Part shown: piece by piece, positions 34,161-43,314 of the stretch | Layout of the letters: each line of letters begins with the position of its first letter | Position numbering within the stretch: the first letter of the stretch is position 1 | Assembly (NCBI RefSeq): GCF_024979315.1 | Contig: NZ_JANLCK010000002.1 | Location: forward strand, 372,001-436,000 | DNA from: Herbiconiux oxytropis | GTDB lineage: Bacteria > Actinomycetota > Actinomycetes > Actinomycetales > Microbacteriaceae | Direction: 5' to 3' | DNA length: 64,000 bases | Made by a program: the position numbers and the translations under genes | Notes under the pieces: generated by a model | What the model saw: the letters and a program-made list of their open reading frames with translations, nothing else | What the model was told of the DNA's origin: nothing | Databases searched by the model: none

Positions 34161-34889
34161 ATGACCGGCACGAGCGGTGGCGAGCCCGTTCCAGGTGAAG
34201 CCGGGGCACCCGCCGCCGCACCCGCCGGCGGGCGGGACAGGGCACGGGACGCCGTGTTCCTGCGGGTCGTGCTCGTGGGCGGCGCGCTGCTCGCGGTGGG
34301 CCTCGCCGTGGTGCTCTTCTTCGTGGGGACCGCCGTCGGCGGCGCTGCGGATGCGCGCGGGTCGGACCCCGGCCCGGCCGGCGTCGGCGCGCCGAGCTCC
34401 GCGACCGCCACCCCTGCGCCCACTCCCTCGCCCACCCCTGCGCCCACGCCGTCCCCCGACCCCGCCGCCGCTGCCCTCCCGACCGGGCCCGCAGCTCCCG
34501 GTGTGCAGGACTGGGACGCCTTGGCCGGCGGGGAGTGCATCTCCGGCTTCACCTCGCCCTGGAGCGAGCAGTTCACGGTGGTCGACTGCGCGGGCGAGCA
34601 CACCGCCCAGCTCGTGACCCGTGGCCTGTTCACCGACCCCGCCGATCCGGCCTCGGCCACGGCGCTGTTCCCGGGCGAGGCGGAGCTCACAGGCCGGCTC
34701 AACCTGCTCTGCACCGCGCCGGCCGTGCTCGACTACGCGGCTGCAGAAGCGCTCCCGGACGTGCAGTGGCAGGCCGCCTACCCGGTGACCGAGGCGGAGT
34801 GGACCGCGGGCGACCGCTCCTACTACTGCTTCTTCAGCCGCGCCTCGGGGGAACCGCTCGGGGCATCCCTGGTCGCGCCACCCGCGTGA
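34161..34889 (+). CDS. Septum-formation-domain-like membrane protein
   Basis: A 242-residue single-pass protein. A short cytoplasmic N-terminus is followed by a membrane helix (residues ~33-58), a Pro/Thr-rich linker and an extracytoplasmic domain starting at W-D-A-L-A-G-G-E-C-I. The pattern L-x-x-G-x-C-I and V-V-D-C-A-x-x-H-x-A-Q-[LV] followed by two more Cys resembles the Septum_form domain (PF13845 as recalled). It starts two bases after pyrE. A role at the envelope or septum is inferred only from the domain name. Confidence 0.7.
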   Translation: MTGTSGGEPVPGEAGAPAAAPAGGRDRARDAVFLRVVLVGGALLAVGLAVVLFFVGTAVGGAADARGSDPGPAGVGAPSSATATPAPTPSPTPAPTPSPDPAAAALPTGPAAPGVQDWDALAGGECISGFTSPWSEQFTVVDCAGEHTAQLVTRGLFTDPADPASATALFPGEAELTGRLNLLCTAPAVLDYAAAEALPDVQWQAAYPVTEAEWTAGDRSYYCFFSRASGEPLGASLVAPPA

Positions 34890-34934
34890 GCGATCCTCAG
34901 CGATGTCAGACGCCCGCGCTAGAGTGAAACGACC

Positions 34935-36872
34935 ATGCCGAACGCACTCGTCCCCGCCCGCCCCGCCCGATCCGGCCGATCCGGTGCCGCATCCGCCTGC
35001 GCGCTCGTCGCCGCGTTCGTGGTGGCGCTGCTGGCCCTCGTGCTGCTCGGCGGCACGCCGGCCGCCCGGGCCGATGTCGACGACTTCACGTTCGCCTCGT
35101 TCGACGGGCGCTACGAGCTCGGCATCGACGAGGAGGGGCACTCCACGCTCACCACGGTCGAGGAGTACGTGGCGGTGTTCCCCGAGATCGATCAGAACAA
35201 GGGCATCCGGCGAGCCCTGCCGCTGCGCTACCAGGGGCACCCGACCGACTTGGAGCTCGTGAGCGTCACCGACGAGAACGGCGCGCCGCGCCCGTTCGAG
35301 ACGGAGACGGACGACGAGAACCTCATCGTCACGATCGCCGCCGCCGACTACGTGCACGGCGAGCAGAGCTACGTGCTCACGTACACCCAGCGGGATGTCA
35401 CGGGCTACTTCGCCGACACCGACGACGACGAGTTCTATCGAGACACGAACGGCACGATCTCGGCACAGCCGATCGCGGTGCACACCACCACCACGATCGT
35501 CGCACCCGAGCTGGTCTCGGCGCTCACGGGCGAGACGGGCTGCTTCGTGGGCCCGGAGGGTTCGACCGAGACGTGCGAGATCCTGCGGGCCGGGGTGGGC
35601 ACGAGCGACGACGCGGAGCCCGACACGACGAGCGGCGGTGAGCCGACGGATCCGACGGAGACCGCCGTCTTCACCACCCGAAACGAAGACCTGGGGCCGG
35701 GCGAGAACGTCACGATCGGCATCGCTTTCCAGCCGCACACCTTCACCCTGCGCGACACGGCCTACCTCTCGGCGGCGTCGAGCTGGGTGCAGCTGATCGC
35801 GACGCTGCTCGCGCTGCTCGTGGCGGCGCTCTCGATCGTCTACCGGGTCACGGTGCTGCGGGATGCGAGGGGCCGACCGGTCGTCGTGCCCGAGTTCACC
35901 ACACCGCCGGGTGTCGACTTGATGCTGGCGTCGGCGGTCATGAAGCGCCCCACGCGGGCGGCTGCCGCGTCGTTCGTCGACTTCGCGGTGCGGCGGAACA
36001 TCCAGATCCTGGAACAGGACGACGCGCTGGCTCCGGGCGCCGAGAGTGCTCCGGGCTCCAAGGCCGTCTACTGGCTGCGACTCCTGACAGCGGAGGGGCT
36101 GAACGCGGCCGAGCTCGAGCTCGCCCGCGGCCTGTTCGGCCCGGAGCTCGCATCCGGAGCGTGGCGGGAACTCAAGGCGAAGGATACGGAGCTCGCCAAG
36201 CAGATCCAGGCGCTCCGGGCGTCCACCCGCAAGCGTGTGCTGAGCGAGGGGTACTTCCGGTCCGGGACGGCCTGGCGCGGGTCGCTGCTGCTGATCGCCG
36301 CCTTCGTGCTGGCGATCGTGAGCTTCATCACCGGAGCGATGTCACTGGAGGCGGCCCTCGGCGGGCCGCTGCCCGTCGTCGCCATGGTGGTGGCGATCGC
36401 GGTGATCGTGGTCGTGCTCGCGACCGCGTTCCGCTCGCCGCTCACGGCGAAGGGTGCAGAGCTCCGCGACTACGTCGAGGGCATCAAGATGTACATCGAG
36501 TGGGCGGAGGAGGAGCGCTTCCGGGTGCTGCAGAGCCCCGAGGGCGCCCTGCGCACCGGCATCGACGCTCCGGACCGGGGGCAGGTGGTGAGGCTCTACG
36601 AGAAACTCCTGCCCTACGCGGTGCTGCTGGGGCTCGAGACGGAGTGGGCGAAGGTGCTCGGCACCTACTACGAGAACCTCGGCACCGAGCCCGACTGGTA
36701 CGGCGGCAGCACGGGCTTCAACAGCTACCTCTTCGCCTCGAGCATCAGCGCCCTGAGCTCGAGCACGGTGTCGGCCTTCTCGGGCACCTCCTCCTCGAGC
36801 TCGAGCGGTTTCTCGGGCGGAGGCGGTTCGTCGGGCGGCGGCGGCGGCGGCGGGGGCGTCGGGGGAGTCTGA
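34935..36872 (+). CDS. DUF2207 membrane protein
   Basis: A 645-residue protein typical of DUF2207. A signal peptide (residues ~1-45) is followed by an extracytoplasmic beta-rich domain (~45-290, with V-E-E-Y-V-A-V-F-P and G-I-R-R-A-L-P), a membrane helix, a cytoplasmic domain, and paired helices near residues 445-500. The C-terminus is a Ser then Gly-rich tail (S-S-S-S-G-F-S-G-G-G-G), common in this family. TAGAGT nine bases before the ATG suggests a very short leader. Function of the family is unknown. Confidence 0.9.
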   Translation: MPNALVPARPARSGRSGAASACALVAAFVVALLALVLLGGTPAARADVDDFTFASFDGRYELGIDEEGHSTLTTVEEYVAVFPEIDQNKGIRRALPLRYQGHPTDLELVSVTDENGAPRPFETETDDENLIVTIAAADYVHGEQSYVLTYTQRDVTGYFADTDDDEFYRDTNGTISAQPIAVHTTTTIVAPELVSALTGETGCFVGPEGSTETCEILRAGVGTSDDAEPDTTSGGEPTDPTETAVFTTRNEDLGPGENVTIGIAFQPHTFTLRDTAYLSAASSWVQLIATLLALLVAALSIVYRVTVLRDARGRPVVVPEFTTPPGVDLMLASAVMKRPTRAAAASFVDFAVRRNIQILEQDDALAPGAESAPGSKAVYWLRLLTAEGLNAAELELARGLFGPELASGAWRELKAKDTELAKQIQALRASTRKRVLSEGYFRSGTAWRGSLLLIAAFVLAIVSFITGAMSLEAALGGPLPVVAMVVAIAVIVVVLATAFRSPLTAKGAELRDYVEGIKMYIEWAEEERFRVLQSPEGALRTGIDAPDRGQVVRLYEKLLPYAVLLGLETEWAKVLGTYYENLGTEPDWYGGSTGFNSYLFASSISALSSSTVSAFSGTSSSSSSGFSGGGGSSGGGGGGGGVGGV

Positions 36873-36979
36873 CCCCGCCTCCTGTCCGCAGCGCCTGACC
36901 CCGACACACCTCAGCTGCTCGCCCGCCGGACTCCGGCGCTGCCTGCCCGCAGACACCACCGTCAGGGCGCGGACTGTCG

Positions 36980-37006
36980 GCCGGGGGGTCGGGTGGTGGC
37001 CCCGGC
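36980..37006. terminator. Hairpin between convergent DUF2207 and DUF4190 genes
   Basis: GCCGGGG (36980-36986) pairs with CCCCGGC (37000-37006) around a 13-base loop. It lies in the 148-base gap between two convergent genes, and nothing else is evident in that gap. Confidence 0.5.
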
Positions 37007-37020
37007 TGGCGCCGGTGGGG

Positions 37021-37692
37021 TCACGCGGCGGAGGCCGCGAAGGCGCCGAAGAGGGCGATGCCTGCGGCTGCGATCCAGAACGCGGCCACCAGGATCCAGC
37101 CGGCCAGGGTGACGTAGCCGAGGATGAGGCCCGCGAGGGTGATGCCGTAGCCGTCCTCGCGGTTCTTCCTGATCTGGCCGAGGGCGATGTGGCCCGTGAT
37201 GACCGGCACGAGGCCGAAGCCCAGGATGCCGAGCACGAGGGTGACGATGCCGAGGGTGTTCGTGCGCGGTGCCTCCGGGTAATACTGCGGGAGCGTGGCG
37301 CTCGTCCCCGCGCCCGCGCCGGCACCGGGTCCACCTGCTACGACGCCACCGCTCGACGCGGCAGGCGCGGAGGAGTAGCCGCCGACCGGGGTCGGGGTGG
37401 AGGCGTACGCCGGGGTGGAGGCGTACGCCGGGGTGGGGGCGTAAGCCGGAGTAGGAGCCGCGGCCGGCGTCGAGTACGAGGGGGCCGGGGCCGAGGCCGT
37501 TACGAAGGCCGCCTTGTCGCCGAGCGGCAGGGTCGGCTGGGCCGCCGTGGCAACGAACGGGGCGGCCGCGTCTGCGGAGTCTGCGGTGGGGGCATCCGCG
37601 TCGGTGTCTGCGGTGTCGACAGGGGTCGCGAGGGTGTCAACGGTGTCGGCGGGGGTGGTGGTGGCGTCGGGGGTGATGGTCTGGTTCGTCAT
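37021..37692 (-). CDS. DUF4190 membrane protein with Ala/Pro/Tyr-rich N-terminus
   Basis: A 223-residue protein. The first ~140 residues are low-complexity and disordered, rich in Thr, Ala, Asp, then P-A-Y-A-P-T repeats. The C-terminus holds the two-helix DUF4190 domain (I-V-T-L-V-L-G-I-L-G-F-G and G-H-I-A-L-G-Q-I-R-K). TAGCGT lies six bases before the ATG (37699-37704 on the minus strand), another leaderless candidate. Function unknown. Confidence 0.87.
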   Translation of the reverse strand: MTNQTITPDATTTPADTVDTLATPVDTADTDADAPTADSADAAAPFVATAAQPTLPLGDKAAFVTASAPAPSYSTPAAAPTPAYAPTPAYASTPAYASTPTPVGGYSSAPAASSGGVVAGGPGAGAGAGTSATLPQYYPEAPRTNTLGIVTLVLGILGFGLVPVITGHIALGQIRKNREDGYGITLAGLILGYVTLAGWILVAAFWIAAAGIALFGAFAASAA

Positions 37693-37851
37693 GCTTCGAC
37701 GCTACGGAACGCATCCGTCGGGGGGATCGGACCGGCGGCTGATCTCTGCGGCGTGCCCGTGGTACCCGGGGACGACGGCGGCGCACGCACGACGGCCGCC
37801 CGTGAGACCAGGGTCTCAGGAGCGGCCGTGAGCGAGGCAGCGCGAGCTGCG

Positions 37852-39186
37852 TCAGCCCGAGAAGGGATTGGCGCAGGTCTGCTGGTCGGCGGTCTGGCCC
37901 TTGACGCCCTCGATGACCTCGGGCGCCGTAGGCACCTCGGTGGTCGGAACCTCGGTCGACGGGTCGACGGGAGCCTCGGGGTCGACGGGAGCCTCGGCGC
38001 CGGGATCGGCGGGCTCGACCGGGGCCTCCTCGACAGGGGCCTCCTCGACGGGCGCCTCCGCGGTGGGGTTCGCCGGATCCTCCACGATGGTCGACCCCGT
38101 GCCGGTGGAGTCGGCGCCGAGGGTGAAGGGCTCGTCGTTCAGGACCTTGGCGAAGAGCTCGTCGGCCGTCGACTGCAGCGGCACGACCTTGCCCGGGTAG
38201 TCGGAGGAGGAGCCGACCGGGTACTGCGCGAACACGATCTTCGAGAGGTCGATGTCCTTCAGCGTGAGGGCGAGCGACACCATGGCGTCGACGCTCGCGA
38301 GCGACTGCGAGGGCAGGATGTTCTGCGACGCGGCCTGGGCGAGGCCGTACAGCTTCGTGACATCCGTGAGCGTGTTCGAGCTCTTCATGGTGCGGATGAG
38401 CGACGCGAGGTACTGCTGCTGCGAGGCGATGCGCGCGAGGTCGCTTCCGTCGCCGACGCCGTGGCGGTTGCGCAGGAACGACAGGGCCATCTGGCCCTCG
38501 ATGGTCGAGGTGCCCGCGGGCAGGTCGAGGCCCGAATCCGTGTCGACGATGGGCTCGACGAGGCAGACGGGCACGCCGCCCACGGCGTTGGTCATCTCGA
38601 TGACGCCGTTGAACGAGGTCGCCGCGGCGTACTGGATGGGCACGCCCGTGAGGTCGGTGATGGTCGTGGCCACGCACGCGAGCCCGCCACGGGCGAACGC
38701 GTCGTTGAGGGGCTGGGCGCTCATGGCGTCGAAGACCTCGCCCGTCGCGGGGTCGGTGCACTCGGGGTGCGCCATCACGAGGTCGCGCGGGAAGCTCACG
38801 ACCACGGCGTTGGAGTGGTCGGCCGAGACGTGCAGGAGGATGTTGACGTCGTTGAGGGTCGCATCGCGCTCGCCGAAGTCCTCACCCTGGTTGGGGTCGT
38901 TGTCGGTGCCGATGATGAGCATGTTGAAGCCGCCCTCGAAGGCCCCGAGCAGGGGCGGCGGGGCGGGCGCATCTTCGCCGTTGGAGATGTCGACGGCATT
39001 CGCGCTGAACTGCTGCGCCACACTCGTGACCGCGTAGGCCGTGACCGCGCCCACGCTCACGAGCGCCACCGCCGCTGCGACGGCGAGCCACTTCACCACG
39101 GCGGCGACCGGCGACGACGTGTGCTGCCGACCGTGCCGGATGGGGCCGGACGGGCGCGGTCGTGGGCGTCGCTCGGTGTCGTTCAA
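37852..39186 (-). CDS. LytR-CpsA-Psr (LCP) family wall-polymer ligase
   Basis: A protein of about 444 residues. A basic cytoplasmic N-terminus is followed by one membrane helix, then an extracytoplasmic LCP domain (~85-330) with D-A-T-L-N-D-V-N-I-L, S-F-P-R-D and the Arg-rich L-R-N-R-H-G motif. A tail rich in Pro, Glu, Val and Ala follows, and the end is N-P-F-S-G. LCP enzymes transfer lipid-linked wall polymers to peptidoglycan. I choose TTG 39186 because AGAAGGA sits 6-7 bases upstream of it; GTG 39216 has no ribosome site. A polyprenyl-linked glycan is the expected donor. Confidence 0.9.
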   Translation of the reverse strand: MNDTERRPRPRPSGPIRHGRQHTSSPVAAVVKWLAVAAAVALVSVGAVTAYAVTSVAQQFSANAVDISNGEDAPAPPPLLGAFEGGFNMLIIGTDNDPNQGEDFGERDATLNDVNILLHVSADHSNAVVVSFPRDLVMAHPECTDPATGEVFDAMSAQPLNDAFARGGLACVATTITDLTGVPIQYAAATSFNGVIEMTNAVGGVPVCLVEPIVDTDSGLDLPAGTSTIEGQMALSFLRNRHGVGDGSDLARIASQQQYLASLIRTMKSSNTLTDVTKLYGLAQAASQNILPSQSLASVDAMVSLALTLKDIDLSKIVFAQYPVGSSSDYPGKVVPLQSTADELFAKVLNDEPFTLGADSTGTGSTIVEDPANPTAEAPVEEAPVEEAPVEPADPGAEAPVDPEAPVDPSTEVPTTEVPTAPEVIEGVKGQTADQQTCANPFSG

Positions 39187-39369
39187 GTCGTGTCCTTCTG
39201 GCGTCTGAGGCGTCACGGGGGTGAGTGGGTGAGGGTCGGGGGCCGCTACGCCGGTCGATACTAGCCGACGCTTTCTCGGGAACGCCGGGGATCGAGGGGC
39301 GATACTCGCCGGATTCGGAGCAAGATGCCCCCCTTGCGGGGGTCACTGAATCGGTCATGGCAGGAAATG

Positions 39370-39422
39370 TGCGAAGTGCGGCACTCCTGCCACTCGTGGC
39401 AGTTCGCATGGATGCGTAGCGT
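39370..39422 (+). promoter_or_regulatory. Leaderless promoter with nested palindromes
   Basis: The -10-like box TAGCGT (39417-39422) ends seven bases before the ATG at 39430. At the -35 position lies a perfect 16-bp palindrome, CTGCCACTCGTGGCAG (39387-39402). An outer inverted pair, TGCGAA (39370-39375) and TTCGCA (39403-39408), encloses it, and AGTGC-G-GCACT (39375-39385) is nested within. Such density at a -35 box indicates operator function. Confidence 0.5.
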
Positions 39423-39429
39423 TACTGCC

Positions 39430-39654
39430 ATGACAACCGCACTCGTGATCCTCGCCTTTCTCGCCGTCGCGGCCGTGGTCGCGACCATCGTGCAGATGGC
39501 CCGCGACGGCTACGGCCGCGTGCCCACCCGCGCCGACGCACCCCGCGCCCCGCGTGCCTCCATCCCGCGCGCATCCACTGTCACCCCCACGCGCGCCGCC
39601 ACCCGCACCCGTTCCGTCACGCCCGCCGCCTGCCCCGCGGCCCGGGTGCTCTGA
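39430..39654 (+). CDS. Small single-pass membrane protein, unknown function
   Basis: A 74-residue protein. One N-terminal helix (A-L-V-I-L-A-F-L-A-V-A-A-V-V) leads into a basic, Arg/Thr/Pro-rich tail without hydrophobic segments. No family is recognised. The start is supported by the TAGCGT box seven bases upstream; there is no ribosome site. It lies just upstream of an Lrp/AsnC gene that has its own -10-like box. Confidence 0.6.
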   Translation: MTTALVILAFLAVAAVVATIVQMARDGYGRVPTRADAPRAPRASIPRASTVTPTRAATRTRSVTPAACPAARVL

Positions 39655-39677
39655 GGGCCGCGTGCTCTAATAGGGGA

Positions 39678-40190
39678 GTGGAGCTCGAGGCCGTCGACGT
39701 GATCGATCGCAAGATCATCGATCAGCTGCGCATCGACGGCCGGCGCTCCTTCGGCCAGATCGCCCGTTACGTGGGGCTCTCCGAGGGCAGCGTGCGCCAG
39801 CGCTACAACCGCTTGCTCGCCCTCGGCGTGGTGCAGGTGGTCGGCATGCCGAACACGCCCAAGCTCGGCTACACCGGCGTGCACCTCTCCATCCGCGTGC
39901 GCGGGGCCACCGTGGAGTCGGTCGCGCGGGCGCTCGCCGCCATGCCCGAGGTGCAGTACGTGGGGGCGTGCATCGGCTCGTTCGACCTCACCGTCGACGT
40001 GCGCTGCGACGGCCCCGACGAGCTCACCGCGTTCCTCGGCGACCGCGTGCGCTCGATCACGGGCATCGACGCGCTCGAGACGGCGACCGTGCTCGAGATC
40101 ATCAAGGACGAGTACGTGTGGTCGGGCTTCCGCGAGCCCACCGGGCGCCCCACCCGCCCGCACCCCTCGGCCGGCATCACCCGCCCCTGA
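39678..40190 (+). CDS. Lrp/AsnC family regulator (first of a convergent pair)
   Basis: A 170-residue regulator with an N-terminal winged helix-turn-helix (D-R-K-I-I-D-Q-L-R-I-D-G-R-R-S-F) and a C-terminal AsnC/RAM ligand domain (G-x-x-D-L-T-V-D-V-R). These proteins sense amino acids or their catabolites and form octamers on DNA. TCTAAT ends six bases before GTG 39678, so the start is probably leaderless. It converges on a second Lrp gene 17 bases away. Confidence 0.92.
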   Translation: MELEAVDVIDRKIIDQLRIDGRRSFGQIARYVGLSEGSVRQRYNRLLALGVVQVVGMPNTPKLGYTGVHLSIRVRGATVESVARALAAMPEVQYVGACIGSFDLTVDVRCDGPDELTAFLGDRVRSITGIDALETATVLEIIKDEYVWSGFREPTGRPTRPHPSAGITRP

Positions 40191-40207
40191 GCCGCTCAGA
40201 TCTCCGT

Positions 40208-40702
40208 CTACTCGATCGAACCAGACCCCGACCCTCCCATCGCGCGCTGCCCCGACTGATCTCGCAGCCCGTTCCACGAGTAGTCCTTGTAGAGCCGCGT
40301 GAGCACGAACTGGTCGATCGTGACGACGCCGGGGGTGCGCCGGATGTCGTCGAGCAGGTCGGCGAGCTGCCCCAGATCGCGCGGCGTCGCCTCGAGGTAG
40401 ATGTCGTGGGCGCCGGCGGTGAGCGCCACGTGCCCGATCATCGGGATCGACGTGAGCGACTTCGCAACGTTCCGCGGGCTGAGCCCCCGCACGGTCAGCA
40501 GCAGCCGCACCGACTGGTGGCCGAGCGTGAGCGGGTTGCAGAGCGCCACGATCCGGAGCGTGCCGTTGACGGTGAGCCTCTGGATGCGCGCCCGCACGGT
40601 GGCCTCTGAGACCCCCACCACGGCGGCGATGTCGGTGTAGGCGCGCCGGCCGTCCTCACCGAGCAGCTCGACGAGGCGACGATCGAGGTCGTCTGCAGCC
40701 AT
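40208..40702 (-). CDS. Lrp/AsnC family regulator (second of a convergent pair)
   Basis: A 164-residue paralogue of the same architecture: N-terminal helix-turn-helix (D-L-D-R-R-L-V-E-L-L-G-E-D-G-R-R-A-Y) and RAM domain (G-A-H-D-I-Y-L-E-A). Sequence identity with the neighbour appears modest, and a Gly-Ser tail follows. The ATG 40702 is preferred over an upstream frame start at 40744. CACAAT lies six bases before the ATG. Adjacent, convergently oriented Lrp pairs suggest cross-talk, which is inference. Confidence 0.92.
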   Translation of the reverse strand: MAADDLDRRLVELLGEDGRRAYTDIAAVVGVSEATVRARIQRLTVNGTLRIVALCNPLTLGHQSVRLLLTVRGLSPRNVAKSLTSIPMIGHVALTAGAHDIYLEATPRDLGQLADLLDDIRRTPGVVTIDQFVLTRLYKDYSWNGLRDQSGQRAMGGSGSGSIE

Positions 40703-40830
40703 GCCCCCATTGTGCCAGTCACCACGACGGGCCCGGCTTGCCAAGGGGGGCGCGGGCGGGAGGGCGGCGGCGTACGGTGGCGAGGGCGTCGGGACCGACC
40801 GGATCCGGCGCGTGAGAAGAGGAGTGCGGC

Positions 40831-41835
40831 ATGAGCCGAGGCGTAGCGGTGGTCACCGGAGGGACGGCGGGGCTCGGCCGAGCGATCGTGCGCGCGCTCG
40901 CCGGGCGGGGCTGGGACGTGGCCGTGCTCGCGCGCGGCGAGGACGGACTCGACGGCGCTGTGGGCGAGGTGGAGGCCTACCGGCAGCGCGGCCTCGCGAT
41001 CTCGGTCGACGTGGCCGACCGCGAGGCCGTGGAGCACGCGGCCACGCGCATCGAGACCGAGCTCGGGCCCATCGACCTGTGGGTCAACGACGCGATGGCC
41101 GGTTCGTTCGCGGAGTTCCTCGACACCGACCCGGCCGACTTCGAGCGCGCCACGATGGTCGACTACTTCGGCTTCGTCAACGGCACCCGGGCCGCCCTCA
41201 GCCGCATGGTGCCGCGCGGCCGCGGCCACGTCATCCAGATCGGGTCGGCCCTCGCGCACCGCGGCATCCCGCTGCAGGCCGCCTACTGCGGGTCGAAGCA
41301 CGCCGTGCAGGGCTTCACCGAGTCGGTGACCACCGAGCTGATCCACGCCAAGAGCCCCGTGCGCATCTCGACCGTCGACATGCCCGCCATGAACACGGTG
41401 CAGTTCAACTGGGTGAAGTCGGCGCTGCCGGACCACCCCCGCCCGATGTCGACGATCTTCGAGCCCGAGGTGGCCGCCCGCGTGGTCGCGCACGTCGCCG
41501 AGCACCCCCGCCGCCGCACCTGGGTGGGCTTCCCCACCGCGCAGACCGTGCTCGGCAACCGCTTCGTGGCGGGTTTCCTCGACTGGTACCTCGCCCGCAC
41601 GGGCTACGACGGGCAGCAGGCCCCCGACAAGGACGAGCCGATGCTGCCCACCAACCTCTACGAGCCCGTTCCGGGCGACCAGGGTGCGCGCGGCATCTTC
41701 AGCGACCAGTCCAAGAGCTCGTCGATCGCGGTCTGGTACGTGCTCAACCGTAAGTTCGCACTCGCCCTGGGAGGTGCCGCCGCCACGGTGGCGGCCGGGG
41801 CTGCGACCCTCGCCGTGCGCAAGCGGATGGGCTGA
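40831..41835 (+). CDS. SDR oxidoreductase with C-terminal membrane anchor
   Basis: A 334-residue classical SDR. The cofactor loop is T-G-G-T-A-G-L-G (residues ~9-16), catalytic residues are in I-G-S-A-L and Y-C-G-S-K, and A-R-G near the loop suggests NADP preference. After the ~270-residue catalytic domain, the C-terminus has one hydrophobic helix ([10 protein letters not shown]) and a basic end, giving probable membrane association. A GAGGAG lies seven bases before the ATG. It heads an operon with the flavoprotein (2-base gap) and the SRPBCC gene. Related triplets may act on isoprenoid or fatty substrates; the substrate is not visible. Confidence 0.88.
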   Translation: MSRGVAVVTGGTAGLGRAIVRALAGRGWDVAVLARGEDGLDGAVGEVEAYRQRGLAISVDVADREAVEHAATRIETELGPIDLWVNDAMAGSFAEFLDTDPADFERATMVDYFGFVNGTRAALSRMVPRGRGHVIQIGSALAHRGIPLQAAYCGSKHAVQGFTESVTTELIHAKSPVRISTVDMPAMNTVQFNWVKSALPDHPRPMSTIFEPEVAARVVAHVAEHPRRRTWVGFPTAQTVLGNRFVAGFLDWYLARTGYDGQQAPDKDEPMLPTNLYEPVPGDQGARGIFSDQSKSSSIAVWYVLNRKFALALGGAAATVAAGAATLAVRKRMG

Positions 41836-41837
41836 CC

Positions 41838-43283
41838 GTGGAGCGAGCAGACGTGCACGTCGTCGGCGCAGGCCCCAACGGGCTCGCCGCCGCGGTGACG
41901 ATGGCGCGCGCCGGCCTCGCCGTGCGCGTCTTCGAGCGCGAGACGACGATCGGCGGAGGGGCGCGCACCGCCGAGCTCACGCTTCCCGGCTTCCACCACG
42001 ACGTCTGCTCGGCGGTGCATCCGATGGCCCTCGCCTCCGGCTTCTTCCGCCGGTTCGGTCTCGATCGCCGCATCGACCTGGTGGTGCCTGAGATCTCCTA
42101 CGCGCATCCGCTCGACGGCGGCCGTGCAGGCATCGCCTATCGCGACCTCGAGCGCACCGCGGCCGGGCTCGGCCCGGACGGTCCCGCCTGGAACCGCCTC
42201 ATGCGGCCGCTCGCCGAGCACGCCGACCAGGTGGCGCAGTTCGCCGGGTCGTCGCTCCTGCGCATCCCGGCGCATCCGCTCACGACCGCCCGCTTCGGGC
42301 TGCGGAGCCTCGAGCAGGGCTCGCCGCTCTGGAACGCGCGCTTCCGGGAGCAGACGGCCCCCGCCATGCTCACCGGCGTGGCGGCGCACTCCATCCGCCC
42401 CATGCCGAGCCCCTCCACGGCCGGAGCCGCGCTCTCGCTCGGCGCCTACGCGCACGGCCGCGGCTGGCCGATCCCGATCGGAGGCAGTCAGGCCATCGTC
42501 GACGCGCTCGCCGACGACCTGCGCGCCCACGGCGGCGAGATCGTGACGGATGCGCCGGTGCGGCGACTCGCCGACCTCCCTCCGGCGAAGGCCACACTGC
42601 TCGACGTGAGCCCCAAGGCGCTCATCGAGCTGGCCGGCGACCGGCTGCCCGCTCGCTACCTCGCGGCGCTCCGCCGCTACCGCTACGGCAACGCCGTGGC
42701 GAAGGTCGACTTCGCGCTGAGCGGGCCGGTGCCCTGGACGAACCCGGAGCTCGCCCGCGCCGGGACCCTGCACGTGGGCGGCACCCGCGCCGCCATCGCG
42801 GCGGCCGAGGCCGACGTGGCGGCGGGCCGGCACTCCGCCGACCCGTACGTGCTCGTCGCGCAGCCGACCCCGTTCGATCCGGGACGCGCACCGGAGGGTC
42901 GACACGTGCTCTGGGCCTACACGCACGTGCCCCACGACTCCACCCTCGATCAGACCGAGGCCATCACGCGGCAGCTCGAGCGGTTCGCGCCGGGATTCCG
43001 CGACCTCGTCCTCGCCTCGAGCAGCCGCACGGCGGCCGACATGGAGAACCACAACCCCAACTACGTCGGCGGCGACATCGCCTCCGGCACGGCGAGCCTC
43101 CTGCAGCTCGCCCGCCGGCCGACGCTCTCGCTCAACCCCTGGACCACACCCGCCCGCGGGGTCTACCTGTGCTCGTCGGCCACCCCGCCGGGGCCGGGTG
43201 TGCACGGACTCGCCGGCTGGTACGCCGCCCGCCGCGCCCTCGCGAACGAGTTCGGCCTCGAGCCGCCCTCGCTCACACCCTGA
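41838..43283 (+). CDS. Phytoene desaturase-like FAD oxidoreductase
   Basis: A 481-residue FAD-dependent oxidoreductase. The dinucleotide-binding motif is [10 protein letters not shown] (residues ~9-18) followed by the terminal E of the beta-alpha-beta unit (V-F-E-R-E). The C-terminal G-D-I-x-x-G and [11 protein letters not shown] region is typical of the CrtI/NAD(P)-FAD group. GTG 41838 begins two bases after the SDR stop. The specific reaction (desaturation, isomerisation or oxidation of a lipid or isoprenoid) cannot be read from sequence. Confidence 0.88.
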   Translation: MERADVHVVGAGPNGLAAAVTMARAGLAVRVFERETTIGGGARTAELTLPGFHHDVCSAVHPMALASGFFRRFGLDRRIDLVVPEISYAHPLDGGRAGIAYRDLERTAAGLGPDGPAWNRLMRPLAEHADQVAQFAGSSLLRIPAHPLTTARFGLRSLEQGSPLWNARFREQTAPAMLTGVAAHSIRPMPSPSTAGAALSLGAYAHGRGWPIPIGGSQAIVDALADDLRAHGGEIVTDAPVRRLADLPPAKATLLDVSPKALIELAGDRLPARYLAALRRYRYGNAVAKVDFALSGPVPWTNPELARAGTLHVGGTRAAIAAAEADVAAGRHSADPYVLVAQPTPFDPGRAPEGRHVLWAYTHVPHDSTLDQTEAITRQLERFAPGFRDLVLASSSRTAADMENHNPNYVGGDIASGTASLLQLARRPTLSLNPWTTPARGVYLCSSATPPGPGVHGLAGWYAARRALANEFGLEPPSLTP

Positions 43284-43314
43284 TCCCCTTTCCCCGAGCC
43301 CTGATCGGAGCCTC

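Noticed and set aside
37715-37735. Third TetR operator (CGGACCGGCGGC)
   Set aside because: Only a half-site matches; there is no inverted partner.
40185-40200. CTGAGCCGCTCAG palindrome between Lrp genes as terminator
   Set aside because: A 1-base loop cannot form a hairpin; it is only a short DNA palindrome.
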